Assembly: GCF_029667115.1 (NCBI RefSeq) | Contig: NZ_JARUIU010000001.1 | Coordinates: 434,001 to 498,000 of the forward strand | Source: Jeotgalibacillus sp. ET6 | GTDB taxonomy: Bacteria; Bacillota; Bacilli; Bacillales; Jeotgalibacillaceae | Length of the DNA: 64,000 bases | Reading direction: 5' to 3' | Shown here: positions 22,203 to 30,685 of the stretch, piece by piece | How positions within the stretch are numbered: position 1 is the first letter of the stretch | How the letters are laid out: each line of letters opens with the position of its first letter | Position numbers and translations under genes: made by a program | The notes under the pieces: generated by a model | Told to the model about the DNA's origin: nothing | Databases searched by the model: none | Seen by the model: only the letters and a program-made list of their open reading frames with translations

Positions 22203-23054
22203 TTATTTGCTGATAAACATTTGAGTCCAGTAGTTGCCTTCTTCAACATGGCCAACTCCGATATGAGTGAAAGAAGAACTCATAATGTTTTTACGGTGAC
22301 CTTCACTATTCATCCACGCTTGAACGACTTCTTCAGGTGAACGCTGACCCATCGCAATATTTTCTCCGGCACTGCTGTATTCAATGCCGTATGCTTTCAT
22401 CATGTCAAATGGTGAACCATGTGTTGGGCTTGTGTGAGAGAAATATTGGTTTTGCTGCATATCCAGTGACTTATCGTCTGCCACTTTGCTTAGTTCTGTA
22501 TCCAGCTCAAGTGCAGGCAGACCCTCTTTGCTGCGCTCAGCATTTGTCAAATCAACGACCTGCTGTTCAAAATCAGAAACTGGTGAGGCTTCCTGCTGGT
22601 CAGCTTGTCCATCATCCTGAACTTCAGCAGCTGGTTGTTCTTCAGCTGGCTGTGCTGGTGCTGGAGCTGCCTCTTGTGGTGCTTCCTGCTCTGCAGGCTG
22701 CTGAGCTTTTGGTGCTTCAGTTTGCTTTTCTGGAGCAGGAGCAGCAGGAGCTTCTTTTTTGGCTGCCTCTTCTTTAGCGGGCTGATCCGCTTGAGCCGGA
22801 GCTCCATTAAATTCATTTAGCGAAATATTATATTTTTGTAGTTCAGTATTAATTTTTTCCCAGTCAATTTGACTTGAAAAATCCCGAAGATTTCCAGATT
22901 GCAGGTTTTGAGAAACCAGCTTTGTTAGAACTTCTATATTTTGATGCTTTTGAGGTGTTTGTTGAACATCCGCACTGGATGCCTGAGAAGCCGCCGGTGA
23001 TACTAGAAGTGCAATTGCTGCAGCTCCTGAAATAATAAGTGATTTACCTTTCAT
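22203..23054 (-). CDS. Secreted CAP/SCP-domain protein (YkwD type)
   Basis: The 283-residue protein has a Sec signal peptide (residues 1-26, cut after ASQA), a helical segment, a low-complexity linker at about 85-155 made of Ala, Pro, Gln and Glu, and a C-terminal CAP domain. The CAP domain contains DLTNAERSKEGLPAL, NQYFSHTSPTHG, GENIAMG, VQAWMNSEGHRKNIM and HIGVGHVEEGNYWTQMF. The His and Glu cavity residues of the family are present. In Bacillus, YkwD-like proteins are exported and some sit in or on the spore; the biochemical role is open. Ribosome site AGGAGG. Confidence 0.9.
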   Translation of the reverse strand: MKGKSLIISGAAAIALLVSPAASQASSADVQQTPQKHQNIEVLTKLVSQNLQSGNLRDFSSQIDWEKINTELQKYNISLNEFNGAPAQADQPAKEEAAKKEAPAAPAPEKQTEAPKAQQPAEQEAPQEAAPAPAQPAEEQPAAEVQDDGQADQQEASPVSDFEQQVVDLTNAERSKEGLPALELDTELSKVADDKSLDMQQNQYFSHTSPTHGSPFDMMKAYGIEYSSAGENIAMGQRSPEEVVQAWMNSEGHRKNIMSSSFTHIGVGHVEEGNYWTQMFISK

Positions 23055-23077
23055 GTGAACTTCCTCCTTTAGCGTTG

Positions 23078-23092
23078 TTGTCTTTTCGACAA
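23078..23092 (-). promoter_or_regulatory. Inverted repeat TTGTC-GAAAA-GACAA with a Spo0A-box-like word
   Basis: On the minus strand TTGTCGAAAAGACAA lies 24-38 bases before the CAP-domain gene. It contains TGTCGAA, the core of Spo0A boxes. The position, right before the ribosome site, would suit repression. A short word such as this occurs often by chance. Confidence 0.3.
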
Positions 23093-23196
23093 TTTCATCC
23101 TATCATTCTTTTTTTGTAATATTTGTGGTTAAAATCGGAAATTTAGTTGTATAGGAGTTTGATTGCAGCAGATTAGTAGATTATGTAAAACAAAAA

Positions 23197-23230
23197 AGAT
23201 AAACTCCTTGATTTATAAGAGTTTACCTTT
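23197..23230 (-). terminator. Terminator downstream of the CobW-type gene pair
   Basis: On the minus strand GGTAAACTC-ttataaatcaag-GAGTTTATC is followed by TTTTTTG. It lies about 135 bases past the stop of the 89-residue gene. Confidence 0.65.
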
Positions 23231-23365
23231 TTATTCTAAAATAAGATGAAATTAGGGTTAGACGGTTTTTTTTAGAATTCACTCTAAATATTACTTTAAA
23301 TTACCTATTGACAGGTTTTAAAAAAGCTATTATTCGTAACAAATATGTCAGTAATGTAACATCAA

Positions 23366-23635
23366 CTACTCTTTGATGTCGTTTAAAATGACTGCATATA
23401 ATTGAATCAAAGCAACTTTTTCATCTCTGCTTAGTGCTGAATAAACAATTCTTTCAATTGCCTGATAAAACTTTTGTTCAGGTTTCACTCTGACTCTTGG
23501 GTGGGTAAGTTCATCTTTCAGTTCACGTATTATAGCTGCAGAAGTGATTTCGCGTGCAGGTGAATTTCGATCTAAGATCCTGTTATTCCAAAGAGACTCG
23601 TATGCTTCCAGCAGTTGTTCGGATGATGGCTTCAT
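23366..23635 (-). CDS. Small alpha-helical protein of unknown function
   Basis: From ATG 23635 (GAGAGGTG upstream) the product has 89 residues; three more codons to a GTG at 23644 lie in the ribosome site. It is mostly helical and charged: SSEQLLEAYESLWNN, AAIIRELKDEL, KFYQAIERIVYSALSRDEKVAL and AVILNDIKE. I recognise no domain and see no metal motif or membrane segment. The gene follows the CobW-type GTPase by 16 bases and is almost certainly co-transcribed with it, which suggests a linked job. Confidence 0.7.
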   Translation of the reverse strand: MKPSSEQLLEAYESLWNNRILDRNSPAREITSAAIIRELKDELTHPRVRVKPEQKFYQAIERIVYSALSRDEKVALIQLYAVILNDIKE

Positions 23636-23651
23636 CTTAATCACCTCTCCT

Positions 23652-24572
23652 TCAGGACTCCATACTTCTGAGCCGTGCTGTTAGTTCAGGTTCATCGAGC
23701 TCTTCCCCTATGATGACGAGATTTTTGGGCATTGACATGTCTTCCGGGAAATAGAGTGGCATGCCATAAGAATATTGAAACAGCATAGGATATTTATGGT
23801 GTGAAAATGGCACATATCCTTTCATTCGATAAACTGTGCCTTCAACAGTTCGAATCCACTCTTCAAAATCCTCCTGATTAATTTCTCCTTTAAAGGTATG
23901 TACGATGGCCTGAATAGATAACTCCTTTTTCACCCTAACCTTCTTCACCTCATCAAACGAAACAGGCAGCATATGGTCGAGTGCCTGGCGGGAGATTTTT
24001 GATTGTTTTGTCATGAGCAGTTTGCTTGTTGAATTAATTGACTGCAGCTCATTTACAATGAGCCCCTGACTCATTTCACTGACAAGATCAATTTTATTTA
24101 GCAGAAGTAAAGAAGCGTGTTTAATTTGTTCTCGCATCAGCTGCCGAACTTGCGGGGAATATTCTCCCTTCTTTGTCCATTGCAGCGCATCTACAACCGT
24201 AATGATTCCTTTGAAATCAAAAGCATTCGCAAATAGCGGTGACATAACTGCATCAATAACCTGTACGGGATGAGCAGCTCCAGTTGTTTCAATAATGATT
24301 GAATCAAATTTCTGGTTGAACAATAATTCCTGCAGCTGGGATTCGAGCTTATCTTGAATCGTACAGCAAATGCATCCGTCAAGAAGTTCTGCCAAAGGCA
24401 GTTCGTCGTCCACTTCATTTGAATCAATCGAAACACTTCCGATTTCGTTCATGAGGATGGCAGGTGTAAGCTGATCTTCTTTATGTATCTTAATCAACTG
24501 CTTTAATAAACTGGTTTTGCCGCTTCCGAGAAAGCCAGAGATTAAATAAACTGACTTTTTATTATGAGACAT
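23652..24572 (-). CDS. CobW/COG0523-type GTPase, probable metallochaperone
   Basis: The 306-residue protein has Walker A GFLGSGKTSLL (residues about 13-23), the metal site CICC (GCICCTI, about 68), the switch IIIETTG, and the guanine-specificity motif NKID (about 160). The C-terminal CobW domain contains VEGTVYRMKGYV. COG0523 GTPases deliver metal, often zinc, to client enzymes; the CxCC motif binds the ion. It is not beside cobalamin genes. No Zur box could be recognised in the short upstream gap, which holds the terminator of the protease gene. It starts at ATG with AAGGAG. Confidence 0.9.
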   Translation of the reverse strand: MSHNKKSVYLISGFLGSGKTSLLKQLIKIHKEDQLTPAILMNEIGSVSIDSNEVDDELPLAELLDGCICCTIQDKLESQLQELLFNQKFDSIIIETTGAAHPVQVIDAVMSPLFANAFDFKGIITVVDALQWTKKGEYSPQVRQLMREQIKHASLLLLNKIDLVSEMSQGLIVNELQSINSTSKLLMTKQSKISRQALDHMLPVSFDEVKKVRVKKELSIQAIVHTFKGEINQEDFEEWIRTVEGTVYRMKGYVPFSHHKYPMLFQYSYGMPLYFPEDMSMPKNLVIIGEELDEPELTARLRSMES

Positions 24573-24604
24573 TGTGTTCGCTCCTTTTCAAAAAGTGATG
24601 TAAA

Positions 24605-24633
24605 AAAACTAGCGCATTTGATGCGCTAGTTTT
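24605..24633 (-). terminator. Terminator after the CtpA-type protease gene
   Basis: AAAACTAGCGCAT-ttg-ATGCGCTAGTTTT, with a T-run on the minus strand. Confidence 0.88.
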
Positions 24634-24674
24634 AAATTCAAAAAGTTTTAGAAAAAACAAGCAGCTGTGTTGAA

Positions 24675-26216
24675 TTAGGCAGCATCTTCTTCTGTTTCTT
24701 CCTCAGCTTCTTCTGGATTGATATCAGCTTCTTCAATTAAATACTCGCTGGCTTCTTCTACTTGAGGATCGTTTTCTTCAAGTTCTTCACGTAACGCTGT
24801 AATTAAGAGGTTGGCTGTATCATTATTGATGGTGCCCGTTACCTCCAGGTCATTTTCTTCTTGGAAAGATTCAACTGCTGATACAGTATCTTCGTCAAAC
24901 AGTCCATCAATATTACCTGGATCATATCCTACCGCCTGCAGCATCTCTTCTGCTGTTTTAACCTGCTCTGAAAGCATAGACTCTTCCAGTTCTATATCAA
25001 CTTCCAAAAATGGAAGAAAAGCATAGTCTGGCAGACTCACTTCAGTCGTTGGTTCAATCCCATCTTCATGAATCCAGTTTCCTTCTGGTGTAAGCCATCT
25101 TGCTGTTGTAATCTTCATATTGGATTGATCGCTGAACTCTTCAGCAGTCTGAACTGTTCCTTTTCCAAAAGAAGTCTGGCCAAATAAAGGAATTCCAGCA
25201 GTTTCATTTAAAGCAGCTGCTACGATCTCTGAAGCACTCGCACTTCCTTCATCAATGATAACGGAAGTAGGAAGATCAATCTTTTCTCCTGCCTGTGCCT
25301 CAATGACCTGCTTTTCTCCATTTTTCTCTTCGATCTGAACAATGGTTTCACCTTCAGGTACAAATAGGTTAGCAATGGATATAGCTTGTGGGAGTAATCC
25401 CCCCGGATTTTGACGCATATCCAGCACCATCGCTTCCATCCCTTGGCCTTCAAGGTCCTCAATGGCTGCTGTCAGCTCTTCATACGTATTCTCAGAAAAA
25501 CTCGTTAATTGGATAAGTCCAATATTATTTTCGTCCATCTCGTAGTAAACAGTATCAATCGGAATGTCATCTCTTGTAATGCTGATCTCCATCGTTTCCT
25601 GCATGCCAGGACGCTGAATGGAAAGAGTGACTTCGGTGCCCTTTTCACCCCGGATCAGCAGGACGGCTTCGTTTGCGCTCATTCCCTGAATGCTTTCACC
25701 ATCAACAGCCAGGATTTGATCGTTAGGGAGAATCCCGGCTTCTTCTGCAGGTGATCCTTTAATAGGAGAAACAACTGTTATAACGTCGTTTAATGATTGA
25801 ATTTCTGCACCAATTCCTTGAAAACTGGAGGAAATATTTTCGTTAAACTGAGCTGCTTCCTGCTGATTCATATAATCAGAGTAGGGATCATCAAGCGCTT
25901 CCAGCATCCCATTAATTGCTCCATTTACCAGAGCGTCCTCTTCAATATCCATAAAATACTCATTATTAATAGAATCATATGCATCGTAAAGCTTAGTAAA
26001 TTCAGGACGCTCAGGAACGCCCACTGTTACAGCCTTTTCATCGCCGAATGAAAGAGCGAAGATTGAAATGCCTGCAGTCGCTAATACAGTGAAAAAAAGC
26101 AGCATAACAAAATTAAATTTTTTAATATTAACAAACTTAGAGGAATTAACCTTCTGTTCTTTCTGAACTTCATTATTATCATTGCTTTGCTGTTGCTCAT
26201 TTGGATCTTTATCCAT
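24675..26216 (-). CDS. S41 carboxyl-terminal processing protease (CtpA/CtpB type)
   Basis: The 513-residue protein has a cytoplasmic Asn/Gln-rich tail, one membrane anchor (about residues 36-57), a PDZ domain (about 115-190), the S41 protease core and a C-terminal peptidoglycan-binding domain (about 415-470, AVGYDPGNIDGLFDEDTVSA). It ends in a very acidic tail. The catalytic serine is in DEGSASASEI (about 325) and the lysine in TSFGKGTVQ (about 350). The protease cuts exported proteins at their C-termini. The PG-binding domain matches B. subtilis CtpA rather than the sporulation signalling protease CtpB only loosely; the exact subgroup is uncertain. Confidence 0.92.
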   Translation of the reverse strand: MDKDPNEQQQSNDNNEVQKEQKVNSSKFVNIKKFNFVMLLFFTVLATAGISIFALSFGDEKAVTVGVPERPEFTKLYDAYDSINNEYFMDIEEDALVNGAINGMLEALDDPYSDYMNQQEAAQFNENISSSFQGIGAEIQSLNDVITVVSPIKGSPAEEAGILPNDQILAVDGESIQGMSANEAVLLIRGEKGTEVTLSIQRPGMQETMEISITRDDIPIDTVYYEMDENNIGLIQLTSFSENTYEELTAAIEDLEGQGMEAMVLDMRQNPGGLLPQAISIANLFVPEGETIVQIEEKNGEKQVIEAQAGEKIDLPTSVIIDEGSASASEIVAAALNETAGIPLFGQTSFGKGTVQTAEEFSDQSNMKITTARWLTPEGNWIHEDGIEPTTEVSLPDYAFLPFLEVDIELEESMLSEQVKTAEEMLQAVGYDPGNIDGLFDEDTVSAVESFQEENDLEVTGTINNDTANLLITALREELEENDPQVEEASEYLIEEADINPEEAEEETEEDAA

Positions 26217-26331
26217 CGAATCACCACTTTCTCATTCAGCAATACCTTTATCAATAATCTCTTATATCTTATCAGTTTTCAAACTGTAAGTAAAAGCCTA
26301 TTGACTCTTACTTGCTTCTCTAATAGAAAAT

Positions 26332-26363
26332 AAAAGGCTGACTGCCAATGCAGTCAACCTTTT
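26332..26363 (-). terminator. Terminator after deoD
   Basis: AAAAGGCTGACTGC-caat-GCAGTCAaCCTTTT, one mismatch, 23 bases past the deoD stop. Confidence 0.85.
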
Positions 26364-26385
26364 CACCTGGCTGAACGGTAAAATC

Positions 26386-27090
26386 CTATTCAGCAATTGC
26401 CGCGTCTAAAGCTACAACGATCATGTCATTAAAGGTTAGCTGACGTTCTTCTGAAGAAGTTGCTTCCCCTGTTAAAATGTGGTCGCTGACGGTTAATACG
26501 GACAACGCTTTACGGTCATACTTAGCAGCAAGCGTATAAAGAGCAGATGTTTCCATTTCAACAGCTAAGATGCCATACTTTGCCCATTTTTCATGCTCGG
26601 CATTATCATCGTAAAAAATATCTGCGGTGAAAACATTTCCAACTTTTAAATTCAAGCCCTTTTCAGTACCGGCATCATACGCATTTTTCAACAGGTTAAA
26701 GTTTGCAGCTGGTGCATAATCAACTCCGTTGAAAGTGCGCTGATTCATATTTGAATCTGTTGAAGCAGTCATAGCGAGAATGACGTCGCGAACTTTTACG
26801 TCCTTTTGAATAGCTCCGCATGTTCCTACACGGATTAAATTTTGCACATCATACTGCTCAATTAATTCATTAGCGTAAATTGAAATGGAAGGAACGCCCA
26901 TTCCTGTACCTTGTACAGAGATTCGTTTTCCTTTATATGTTCCAGTGTACCCGAACATATTGCGCACTTCATTATAGCAGGTTACATCTTCCAAAAAAGT
27001 TTCAGCTATGTATTTTGCACGTAGTGGATCTCCCGGCAATAATACCGTTTCAGCTATCTCACCTTTTTTAGCTCCAATATGGATGCTCAT
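26386..27090 (-). CDS. deoD: Purine nucleoside phosphorylase
   Basis: The 234-residue protein is a hexameric-type [45 protein letters not shown], and [14 protein letters not shown], with the purine/ribose-binding ME of the MEMETS-like motif. [14 protein letters not shown] near the C-terminus contains the Asp that protonates the base. It splits purine (deoxy)nucleosides with phosphate in the cytoplasm for salvage. Length equals B. subtilis DeoD (233). It forms a single-gene unit with its own terminator; the ribosome site is AAGGAGG. Confidence 0.96.
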   Translation of the reverse strand: MSIHIGAKKGEIAETVLLPGDPLRAKYIAETFLEDVTCYNEVRNMFGYTGTYKGKRISVQGTGMGVPSISIYANELIEQYDVQNLIRVGTCGAIQKDVKVRDVILAMTASTDSNMNQRTFNGVDYAPAANFNLLKNAYDAGTEKGLNLKVGNVFTADIFYDDNAEHEKWAKYGILAVEMETSALYTLAAKYDRKALSVLTVSDHILTGEATSSEERQLTFNDMIVVALDAAIAE

Positions 27091-27159
27091 GTTTGTTTCC
27101 TCCTTAAATTCCTTTTCCAGCTAACCAATTGTAGCGTTTTTTTAAATTGATTTCAACTA

Positions 27160-27930
27160 TTAATCAAGCTGATGCGACTGCTTCATAAGCTGCAGGATTT
27201 TATTAGGAATTTCATGAACTCTTTCTTGTCTGATCTTTATATAAAAGATCGACTCAGAATGTAAATAAAGTTCCTTCTTCACACTGTCGTTCACTTTATT
27301 ATTAACTTCTATAAAAAGATCATACGTGTCCTCTGATTCAGCAAAAAATACAATTTCGATATTCTCTATATCCTTCCATTTTCCCTCAAGAGGCTTAAAG
27401 TAAAAACATTGAATATATTGCTGTGTTTTCTTATATCTCTCAGGGGCTTCATGGCATCTGGAATAATCGAGAGTAAAGCCTAATGAGAGTACAGCCTGCA
27501 TCATGTCAGTTAACAATAGAGATGGTTTAATGGTGATTAGGTCCCTGTCAGTGGGATCTTTAGCATTTTTAATCCCTGCTTCTGTTTTAACCCAGATGCT
27601 TGTTCCACTTGCAGTGATCGGTGTCAGCAGCGGCAAAACAAAACTGAAAGGAATTTCAATAATTTCGTTTTCAAGTACAGTAAAAGGTTCTGAAACCTTT
27701 ACTCTTTTTATAACCGTCTGATCTTTATATGCCTTGTTGTTGGAGTTTCTTAAATAGTCAGTCATCAGACATAAGTAAATTGCATCGATCTCCTGTTCTA
27801 CAGATCCCCCTTTGATCAGTACCTTCCCATCAACCCTTTCTCCAATACGAAAAGAAGGTTTAGAAAGTCTGCTGTCAATTTTTACCGAACCTATCCCGAT
27901 AGAAGCCAAGGCCTTATTAAATAGTGACAA
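27160..27930 (-). CDS. spo0M: Sporulation-control protein Spo0M
   Basis: The 256-residue protein starts at a TTG behind AAAGGAGG and begins SLFNKALASIGIGSVKIDSR, the Spo0M signature. It has an arrestin-like beta-sandwich N-terminal domain (residues 1-130, with IPFSFVLPLLTPITASG) and a C-terminal domain. Spo0M (258 residues in B. subtilis) influences the start of sporulation and interacts with cytoskeletal and division factors; mechanism is unsettled. In B. subtilis it is sigma-H controlled; I looked for a sigma-H promoter upstream and did not find a convincing one. Confidence 0.93.
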   Translation of the reverse strand: MSLFNKALASIGIGSVKIDSRLSKPSFRIGERVDGKVLIKGGSVEQEIDAIYLCLMTDYLRNSNNKAYKDQTVIKRVKVSEPFTVLENEIIEIPFSFVLPLLTPITASGTSIWVKTEAGIKNAKDPTDRDLITIKPSLLLTDMMQAVLSLGFTLDYSRCHEAPERYKKTQQYIQCFYFKPLEGKWKDIENIEIVFFAESEDTYDLFIEVNNKVNDSVKKELYLHSESIFYIKIRQERVHEIPNKILQLMKQSHQLD

Positions 27931-27982
27931 AGATCTTTTCCTCCTTTCTTTTCTGTATTCGGAGTTGCTACTAAGTAAGCAG

Positions 27983-28216
27983 CTAGCCCAATTCCAGCTT
28001 TATCTCAATTTTATACTCTTCCCACATTTGATCAAAAATCGAAATTTTATCGTTGTAAATTTCTGTAAGTTCGATATAATTGCTCAATTCGTGATAGTCT
28101 TCGGACATTTTTGGGAAATCCAAATCATCATACATTGCATTTGCCAATTTACTTTGATCAGATATAGGCTGAGGCTCTCTGTATTTCATAGCAAAATGGT
28201 AAAAAGATCGGTTCAT
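27983..28216 (-). CDS. yozE: YozE-family SAM-like small protein
   Basis: The 77-residue protein reads MNRSFYHFAMKYREP, SKLANAMYDDLDFPKMSEDYHELSNYIEL, then an acidic tail. This matches the YozE/UPF0346 family, a small helical fold resembling SAM domains, with its conserved SFYxxxMxxR and FPKxSxDYxExxxYLE text. Biochemical function is unknown; a protein-protein interaction role is assumed for the fold. The start ATG follows AGAGGAG. It lies 53 bases upstream of spo0M on the same strand, so the two may be co-transcribed. Confidence 0.9.
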   Translation of the reverse strand: MNRSFYHFAMKYREPQPISDQSKLANAMYDDLDFPKMSEDYHELSNYIELTEIYNDKISIFDQMWEEYKIEIKLELG

Positions 28217-28525
28217 TTTATTCTCCTCTTCCCGTCAGTTTGTATTTTTGATTCATTGTATTTTTATTGATTTCTACCCTGTAAGACAGAATGATAACCT
28301 TTTGATTCTGAGTCAATGCGCTGGATCAGGCATTGAATTCAAACGTCATCTGATTCATTAGTATAATTCAGCTGCTTAAAAAACAAAAGGCTTGATGAAT
28401 TAATCAACTTGAAAATAGAACCGCTTTTGTCTTTGCCGGCGGTTTTTAACTATATCCTTTTTGCATAACAGCAGAAAAACTAAAAAAGCTGGGACAAAGT
28501 AAAGCGTCCCAGCTTTTTGCAGCAA
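28217..28525. other. Intergenic region, terminators only
   Basis: About 310 bases between yozE and crr. It holds the crr terminator at 28483-28518 and a weaker hairpin ACCGC/GCGGT with TTTTT at 28423-28446. A TATACT near 28355 on the minus strand may be the yozE -10. No small ORF with a ribosome site was seen. Confidence 0.5.
28483..28518 (-). terminator. Terminator after crr
   Basis: AAAAAGCTGGGAC-aaagtaaagc-GTCCCAGCTTTTT. The stem words GCTGGGACA are the same as the ends of the interspersed repeat elsewhere in the window. Confidence 0.9.
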
Positions 28526-29029
28526 TTATGATTTTGTAGGTATGTCCATTACAACGTCTTTTCCTGCTGTTGTAGTCTGCAGCGTTTTCTTGGATATAGA
28601 ACCAAGATCGTCTCCATTTGTGAGAATAATGGGTGTAATGGTGCTTTTCGCTTTTTCAGCAACCAATTCAAGATCAAAAGTAACGAGCGGGTCGCCAACA
28701 TTTACTTTAGATCCTTCAGCAACATGAGTTTCAAATCCTTTTCCTTCCATCGAAACTGTTTCAAGCCCGATATGGATTAAGATTTCCGCTCCATTTTTAG
28801 CTTTTAATCCTATTGCATGCTTCGTTGGAAATACCTGAACCACTTCTCCATCAATTGGGGAGACTACTTTACCATCAGCAGGCTCGATCGCAATGCCGTC
28901 ACCCATCATTTTTTGAGAAAAAACAGGATCGGGAACTTCATCAAGCGTTAATAATTTCCCATTAATCGGTGCATATACAGAAATTTCAGATGGTGCTTCT
29001 TCTTTTTTGCCAAATAATTTTTTTAACAT
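28526..29029 (-). CDS. crr: PTS glucose-type EIIA protein (Crr/YpqE)
   Basis: From ATG 29029 (AGGAG ten bases upstream) the product is 167 residues; a GTG three codons earlier is inside the ribosome site. It is a single-domain IIA-Glc: DPVFSQKMMGDGIAIEP, the active-site pair His in FPTKHAIGL and the phosphorylated His in GAEILIHIGLETV, and the end KTLQTTTAGKDVV-type region. HPr phosphorylates it and it passes phosphate to glucose-family EIIB domains. In Bacilli this free IIA supports permeases that lack their own IIA. It matches B. subtilis YpqE (168 residues) in size and position. Confidence 0.95.
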   Translation of the reverse strand: MLKKLFGKKEEAPSEISVYAPINGKLLTLDEVPDPVFSQKMMGDGIAIEPADGKVVSPIDGEVVQVFPTKHAIGLKAKNGAEILIHIGLETVSMEGKGFETHVAEGSKVNVGDPLVTFDLELVAEKAKSTITPIILTNGDDLGSISKKTLQTTTAGKDVVMDIPTKS

Positions 29030-29112
29030 ACTAATCACTCTCCTACTCTTGATATAGACAATTAAGTGTAATACAAAACATTAGAACTGTTAACTTACCT
29101 AAATAAATGATT

Positions 29113-29538
29113 TTAGTCAAACAATTTTGTATAAACGGCATAGCCTTCTTTTTCTAAATCTTCTTTTGGAATAAAACGCAATGCAGCTGAATTTATGCAG
29201 TATCTTAATCCATCAGGTCCAGGACCATCATTAAATACGTGTCCCAGATGAGAATCTGAAGAACTGCCTCGCACCTCGGTTCGAATCATAAAGTGACTTG
29301 TATCTTTTTTTTCAAGAACTTCTGCATCCGTTATAGGTTTTGTAAAGCTTGGCCAGCCGCATCCTGCATCGTACTTATCAGTGGAACTGAAAAGTGGCTT
29401 ACCGGACACGATATCAACATAAATTCCGTCCTTGAATTCATCCCAGTAATCATTTCTAAAAGGAGGCTCCGTCCCATTATTTTGTGTCACGTCATATTGC
29501 ATTTTCGTTAATTTAGATTTATCAAAGTCCTTAGTCAT
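29113..29538 (-). CDS. msrB: Peptide-methionine (R)-S-oxide reductase MsrB
   Basis: The 141-residue protein contains the MsrB features [49 protein letters not shown] and [13 protein letters not shown]; the catalytic Cys is in RYCIN. The CxxC zinc pairs of some MsrBs are missing, as usual in Bacillus. It reduces the R-form of oxidised methionine. The ATG at 29538 overlaps the msrA stop by eight bases and has AAGGAG in front; the longer TTG start is unlikely. Part of a msrA-msrB unit. Confidence 0.96.
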   Translation of the reverse strand: MTKDFDKSKLTKMQYDVTQNNGTEPPFRNDYWDEFKDGIYVDIVSGKPLFSSTDKYDAGCGWPSFTKPITDAEVLEKKDTSHFMIRTEVRGSSSDSHLGHVFNDGPGPDGLRYCINSAALRFIPKEDLEKEGYAVYTKLFD

Positions 29539-30079
29539 TTTCAAGACTCCTTTGATTGTATTTTTTTATAAAGCCCGCTCTGCCCGACCCCTGATGATAG
29601 GCATTGTAACGGATGGGATGTTTTTTATAATAGTCCTGATGCTCTTTCTCCGCTTCATAAAAAGGCTTAGCTTCAAATATATCTGTTACAATAGGTGCAT
29701 TATAGCGTGCACTGTCTTCAAGCTCCTGCCTTGAAGACAGCGCGATTTTTTTCTGCTCTTCATCATGATAGTAAATGGCGGTTTTATACGATTCACCTCT
29801 GTCAAAAAATTGACCGCCTGCGTCAGTGGGATCGATTTGGGTCCAGAAGAGATCTACCAGTTTTTCATATGGAAAAAGCGCAGGATCATAAATAATTTGA
29901 ACAGCTTCCCGGTGACCGGTTGTTTCACTGCAAACTTCCTGATAGGTAGGGTTTTCTTTCGTACCTCCTGTATAGCCGGACGTGATACGAATGATCCCCG
30001 GTTGTTCATCAAAAGGCTTAACCATACACCAGAAGCATCCGCCTGCAAATGTTGCTTTCTTATACTGTTGATTGTCCAA
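29531..30079 (-). CDS. msrA: Peptide-methionine (S)-S-oxide reductase MsrA
   Basis: The 182-residue protein has the catalytic motif AGGCFWCM near residue 14 and [30 protein letters not shown]-region text (read in parts), plus [19 protein letters not shown], all standard for MsrA. It reduces S-methionine sulfoxide using thioredoxin. It is followed by msrB with an eight-base overlap and preceded by ypmS 14 bases away, the same order as yppP-yppQ and ypmS in B. subtilis, though closer together here. Confidence 0.96.
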   Translation of the reverse strand: MDNQQYKKATFAGGCFWCMVKPFDEQPGIIRITSGYTGGTKENPTYQEVCSETTGHREAVQIIYDPALFPYEKLVDLFWTQIDPTDAGGQFFDRGESYKTAIYYHDEEQKKIALSSRQELEDSARYNAPIVTDIFEAKPFYEAEKEHQDYYKKHPIRYNAYHQGSGRAGFIKKYNQRSLEND

Positions 30080-30093
30080 TTTCTTTCTCCCCC

Positions 30094-30672
30094 TTAGCGC
30101 GGAACATAGATTGAAAATGAAATATCATTATCTCGTAAGTTAAATTGATTTGTTTTTACATTAAGACCTGCCGCTACATCAATTTCAGTTACCTGGATGA
30201 TGATCTCCTGATCATTCGGCTGAACGTCTACCCATTCAGGAAACTCATAAGAGTCTTCTATAAATTTCAGCACATTCGAAACAGGCAAATCGATCGCACC
30301 CAGAGATAGGCTCTCCTGAGTCAGCAGCAAATTGCCATTTTCCATCGCTTGTGCATCAAACGTCATTAAAAAGTCGATTTGGGAATTAAATACCGGCAAT
30401 GACCCTTGCAGCGCCACTAAATCATCCAGAGCGACGGAGAAGTCAATCTGCCCATTTAACTCTTCTTCAAGAAATCGATTGGCAACAATTGTTAAATCTT
30501 CTTTCGTAGTTGTTACATTAAACTCAGCCTGAGATTCCGGCGGAAGAGCCGGGGCTGCATCTGCCGGCAATCTTTGTTCCACCGGCTGAAATAACAGATA
30601 AAGTATATAAATTAAACCAAGTAAAACAACCGCTGCTAAAAGTAAAAAAGATACTTTCCATTTATTCTTCAT
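30094..30672 (-). CDS. ypmS: YpmS family membrane-anchored protein
   Basis: The 192-residue protein has an N-terminal membrane anchor (residues 7-29, FLLLAAVVLLGLIYILYLLF) and an extracytoplasmic domain with LTIVANRFLEEELN, LDDLVALQGSLPVF, LSLGAIDLPVSNVLKFIE and a final beta stretch. This is the DUF2140/YpmS family. B. subtilis YpmS lies beside YpmR as here. Its role is not firmly known; the pair has been linked to the cell envelope. The gene is 13 bases downstream of ypmR and 14 bases upstream of msrA, so these form one operon. Confidence 0.9.
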   Translation of the reverse strand: MKNKWKVSFLLLAAVVLLGLIYILYLLFQPVEQRLPADAAPALPPESQAEFNVTTTKEDLTIVANRFLEEELNGQIDFSVALDDLVALQGSLPVFNSQIDFLMTFDAQAMENGNLLLTQESLSLGAIDLPVSNVLKFIEDSYEFPEWVDVQPNDQEIIIQVTEIDVAAGLNVKTNQFNLRDNDISFSIYVPR

Positions 30673-30685
30673 ACCATCCCACTTT

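Larger units (their letters stand above)
23055..23365. other. Intergenic region with regulatory sequences, no gene found
   Basis: About 310 bases between the CAP-domain gene and an 89-residue ORF, both minus strand. It holds an inverted repeat with a Spo0A-box-like word near 23080 and a terminator at 23197-23230. A TTGACA at 23309 has no convincing -10 or downstream gene. I see no ORF with a ribosome site. Confidence 0.5.

Noticed and set aside
22337-22777. 146-residue plus-strand ORF rich in Leu/Gln/Pro
   Set aside because: Shadow of the Ala/Pro/Gln linker of the CAP-domain protein on the other strand.
27931-27982. Sigma-H promoter for spo0M
   Set aside because: A CCGAATAC word resembles the -10, but the expected AGGA-type -35 is absent at the right distance.
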